From: Clostridia bacterium
GTDB taxonomy: Bacteria; Bacillota; Clostridia; Oscillospirales; Acutalibacteraceae
Assembly (NCBI GenBank): GCA_017424125.1
Contig: JAFPBM010000146.1
Coordinates: 1-8,453 of the forward strand
Length of the DNA stretch: 8,453 nt
Direction of reading: 5' to 3'
Part shown: one piece after another, positions 6,191 through 8,453 of the stretch
How positions within the stretch are numbered: position 1 is the first letter of the stretch
Layout of the letters: the number at the start of each line of letters is the position of its first letter
Notes under the pieces: generated by a model
Seen by the model: only the letters and a program-made list of their open reading frames with translations
The model's database searches: none
What the model was told of the DNA's origin: nothing
Made by a program: the position numbers and the translations under genes

Positions 6191-7261
6191 TTAGAGTACA
6201 ATAAGATTTTTTTCGCTTTTCGTGAGATTCACACAACCGTCATCGGTAACGTAAACCATATCCTCAATGCGTACGCCGAATTTGTTTTCAAGATAAATTC
6301 CCGGTTCAACCGTCATAACCGTGCCGCTTTTAAGGATAGTTTCACAGCGTGTGTTAAATGCGGGGTTTTCGTGGATTTCAATGCCGACACTGTGACCGAG
6401 TCCGTGACCGAACGCACCTTCGTATCCCGCACTGTAAATAATATCGCGTGCAATCTTGTCAATATCCTTACATACGACACCTGCATGTATAGCGGGAAGC
6501 GCGGCAAGTTGTGCTTTCAGTACGGTATCGTAAACTTTTCTTTGTTCATCGGTAACAAAACCGACAGCAACCGTTCTTGTCATATCAGAGCGGTAACCGC
6601 CAACCGTAGCACCAAAGTCCATTGTAACAAAATCGCCGTTTTCAATAACCTTGTCGGTGGGAACGCCGTGGGGCAGAGAAGAGTTTTTGCCCGAAACTAC
6701 AACAAAGTCAAAAGCAACGCCGTCACACGCTTGTTTTCTCATAAAGAATTCCATATCAAGCATAACCTCGCGCTCGGTGCGACCTGCCTTTATATTGTTT
6801 ATAATGTAAGAAAACGTTGCATCGGTGATTTCCTGTGCTTTTTGCATAAGCGAGAGTTCGCCTTCGGTCTTAACGGTGCGAAGTTCTTCTAAAAGAGCGT
6901 CAAATTTTGTCGATTCGCTGACATCAACGCCGGGTAACAATTCACAAAGCGATACACGTCTTGCAACGCTTAACTGTGTTGCCTCGGTATAAAGGGTTTT
7001 AATGCCGTACTTTTCGCATCTTTCGGAAATCTCTTTGTCGGGATTAACCGATAGCGTAACGTCGCAACTGTCTATAACGCTTTTTGCCTTTTCGATATAA
7101 CGGAAGTCAATGAGCAGTTCAGCCGTTGCGTTTGTTACAAAAACAAAACCGGCGCTGGATTTGAAACCCGTAGCATAAAAGCGGTTGGGAGCGCTTGTTA
7201 TTATGAGCGCCTCGCCGTCACAGAGATTTTTCTTTATATTTTCAACTCTTGTTTTAATCAT
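6191..7261 (-). CDS. M24 family Xaa-Pro peptidase (aminopeptidase P / PepQ-like)
   Basis: Cytoplasmic metallopeptidase of the M24 'pita-bread' family, 356 aa, predicted to cleave Xaa-Pro bonds in peptides. The N-terminal domain (about 1-125) is the creatinase/prolidase type, with YATGFKSSAGF at 29-39. The C-terminal catalytic domain keeps all five dinuclear metal ligands: Asp215 (VTMDFGA), Asp226 (SDMTRT), His290 (GHGLGHSVG), Glu319 (VEPGIY) and Glu333 (RIEDMV). The conserved His198 in LPHG is also present. Length and motifs match the short Firmicutes proteins annotated as aminopeptidase P or PepQ. Whether it acts as a dipeptidase (prolidase) or an aminopeptidase cannot be decided, so no symbol is given. 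The ATG follows SD AGGTG (7271-7267) by 5 nt; this SD overlaps the pepD TAG stop, implying coupled translation. A terminator follows immediately. Confidence 0.93.
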   Translation of the reverse strand: MIKTRVENIKKNLCDGEALIITSAPNRFYATGFKSSAGFVFVTNATAELLIDFRYIEKAKSVIDSCDVTLSVNPDKEISERCEKYGIKTLYTEATQLSVARRVSLCELLPGVDVSESTKFDALLEELRTVKTEGELSLMQKAQEITDATFSYIINNIKAGRTEREVMLDMEFFMRKQACDGVAFDFVVVSGKNSSLPHGVPTDKVIENGDFVTMDFGATVGGYRSDMTRTVAVGFVTDEQRKVYDTVLKAQLAALPAIHAGVVCKDIDKIARDIIYSAGYEGAFGHGLGHSVGIEIHENPAFNTRCETILKSGTVMTVEPGIYLENKFGVRIEDMVYVTDDGCVNLTKSEKNLIVL

Positions 7262-7266
7262 ATTAT

Positions 7267-7271
7267 CACCT
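7267..7271 (-). promoter_or_regulatory. RBS of the Xaa-Pro peptidase, overlapping the pepD stop
   Basis: The minus strand reads TAGGTGATAATATG. TAG (7272-7270) ends pepD, and AGGTG is the SD, 5 nt before the downstream ATG. The arrangement supports translational coupling of the two peptidases. Confidence 0.75.
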
Positions 7272-8453
7272 ATAAATTTTCAAGTATTTTGCAAATAAAG
7301 CGGAAAGAACGCTCGGCAGAACTTATAGACAACTGCTCTCTCGGTGTGTGAATGTAATTCACGTTGCAACCGATTGATACGGTGTCAAGTCCCTCTATTT
7401 TCTCAGAGAAAAGACCGCATTCAAGTCCCGCGTGGATAATTTCAACAACGGGCTCACCGCCGTAAAACTCTTTGTACGTTTTAAGCATACTCTCACGCAA
7501 GGGGGAGTTTTTTCTGTATTCCCAAGCGGGATAATGTCCGCATGTGGAATATTCCGCCCCAAAGTCTTTTGCAATATTTTCGAGTTTTGTGAGCAGTTTT
7601 GTTTTTTCCGCACCCACGCTGCTACGCACCGCAAACGATGCAGAGATTTTGTCTTCTTCGGTTTTAAGTATGCCAAGGTTTAAAGACGTTTCTACAAGTC
7701 CCGCAATATCGGCGCTCATAGTCTGTACGCCGTTTGGTAAAGCAAGTAAAAATTCTACCGCTTTTTTAGACGTTTTTTCGTCTATTGCAAAAGCCTGTTT
7801 TTCTGCGTCTTCAACCAAAATCTCAAGTCCGCCGTCGGTATCAATACGAATGGAGTTTGCAAAATCGGTTGCCGTTTTCTGTGTTAAACCTTCACAGTAA
7901 ACGATACATTCACTATATGCTGTAATCGCATTGTCCTTAAGTCCGCCGTTTATGGATACTAAACGGAAAGAGGGGAGAGTCGACAAAAACTTTGCAAGTA
8001 CCATGTTGGCGTTTTGTCTGCCCTTATTAATTTCGGTTCCCGAATGTCCTCCTAAAAGTCCTTTAACGGTTACGCGTATACAGTTTTTATCAAGCGGGGA
8101 TAGCGTGAAAGGCAGTGAAAGTTCTGCCCTTGCACCGCCCGCACAGCCAACCGTGAACACGCCTTCCGATTCTGTATCAATGTTAATCAACTGTTTGGCG
8201 GAAAGATTTGATGCATCAAGCCCCTCAGCGCCGTACATACCCGTTTCTTCGTCGGTGGTGAAAAGCACTTCGAGCGCGGGGTGGGAAAGTGTATCGTCGT
8301 CCAAAATAGCAAGTGCAATCGCAACGGCAATGCCGTCGTCACCGCCAAGGGTGGTGCCCCTTGCCTTAACGTAGTCGCCGTCAACGTATATATCAAGTCC
8401 GTCGGTTTCAAAGTTTATCTGACAGTCAGCGTCCTTCTCGCAAACCATATCAA
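7270..8453 (-). CDS. pepD: Aminoacyl-histidine dipeptidase PepD (M20 family), N-terminus cut by window edge
   Basis: Cytoplasmic zinc dipeptidase (Xaa-His dipeptidase, 'carnosinase' type, broad specificity). The visible part is about 394 codons, against roughly 480 aa for the family. The frame stays open to the edge: the codon before the first visible Met is Asp, and DMVCEK matches the conserved HxDMV(C/P)xK block. The true start therefore lies beyond 8453, and the metal-binding His of that motif falls just outside. Numbered from the first visible Met, active-site residues are Asp37 (GTTLGGDDG, bridging ligand), Glu67 (catalytic base) and Glu68 (ligand) in TTDEETGM, Asp91 (NIDTESEG) and His367 (NYIHTPRE). 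The lid/dimer domain (about 120-290) has GGHSGTEINKGRQNAN at 133-148. The TAG stop is embedded in the SD of the following Xaa-Pro peptidase gene. No frameshift or missing ligand is seen. Confidence 0.94.
   Translation of the reverse strand, partial: DMVCEKDADCQINFETDGLDIYVDGDYVKARGTTLGGDDGIAVAIALAILDDDTLSHPALEVLFTTDEETGMYGAEGLDASNLSAKQLINIDTESEGVFTVGCAGGARAELSLPFTLSPLDKNCIRVTVKGLLGGHSGTEINKGRQNANMVLAKFLSTLPSFRLVSINGGLKDNAITAYSECIVYCEGLTQKTATDFANSIRIDTDGGLEILVEDAEKQAFAIDEKTSKKAVEFLLALPNGVQTMSADIAGLVETSLNLGILKTEEDKISASFAVRSSVGAEKTKLLTKLENIAKDFGAEYSTCGHYPAWEYRKNSPLRESMLKTYKEFYGGEPVVEIIHAGLECGLFSEKIEGLDTVSIGCNVNYIHTPREQLSISSAERSFRFICKILENL

Noticed and set aside
6371..6892. A 173-codon plus-strand open frame antisense to the M24 peptidase
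   Set aside because: It is an in-register shadow of the peptidase gene with no recognisable motifs. The peptidase has all five metal ligands.
7931..8374. A 147-codon plus-strand open frame antisense to pepD
   Set aside because: It is a shadow frame of low-complexity Ser/Pro/Ala-rich composition inside a clear M20 peptidase gene.
8446..8448. ATG at the right edge as the start of pepD
   Set aside because: The frame is open upstream, and the preceding Asp plus this Met belong to the conserved HxDMV motif. The gene continues beyond the window.
1..8453. CRISPR array, insertion sequence, tRNA/rRNA, prophage or defence genes
   Set aside because: No direct repeat array, transposase motif, cloverleaf or phage-like gene is seen. 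The coding space is fully explained by two peptidases and an opp operon.

Overview
The window looks like part of a chromosome from a low-to-mid GC Gram-positive bacterium, most likely a member of the Clostridia. This is inferred from strong AGGAGG-type Shine-Dalgarno (SD) sequences, a lipoprotein-anchored solute-binding protein with a typical clostridial signal peptide, a consensus sigma-A promoter and compact intrinsic terminators. The genus cannot be named from what is visible. All supported genes lie on the minus strand, so the biological order runs from right to left.

Region 1 (8453 to 6191) holds two cytoplasmic peptidases in one transcription unit. The first is a PepD-like aminoacyl-histidine dipeptidase (M20 family), cut by the right edge of the window. 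The second is an M24 Xaa-Pro peptidase whose SD overlaps the pepD stop codon. The unit ends in a hairpin terminator a few bases past the second stop.

Region 2 (6190 to 6035) is a 156-bp intergenic segment. It holds that terminator, a very good sigma-A promoter (TTGCAA, 17 bp, TGG-TATAAT) and a roughly 60-nt leader for the next operon.

Region 3 (6034 to 106) is a complete oligopeptide ABC transporter operon in the order oppB-oppC-oppD-oppF-oppA. It encodes two permeases, two ATPases with C-terminal cysteine clusters, and a lipoprotein binding protein. Junctions are tight, with stop codons built into the next SD or ORFs that overlap. The exception is an 80-bp gap with a small hairpin before oppA. 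A strong terminator with an 11-bp stem closes the operon at 88 to 56. Positions 1 to 55 hold only AT-rich sequence with no feature I can support.

Together the genes make a coherent peptide-nutrition locus. OppA captures extracellular peptides, OppBC/OppDF import them using ATP, and the adjacent peptidases can cleave di- and proline-containing peptides to amino acids. I found no mobile element, CRISPR array, tRNA, rRNA, known riboswitch or evident novel system. The most interesting points are regulatory and fine-scale: an uncertain oppB start with a possible nine-codon leader ORF, the hairpin before oppA, and marked codon bias in oppA.
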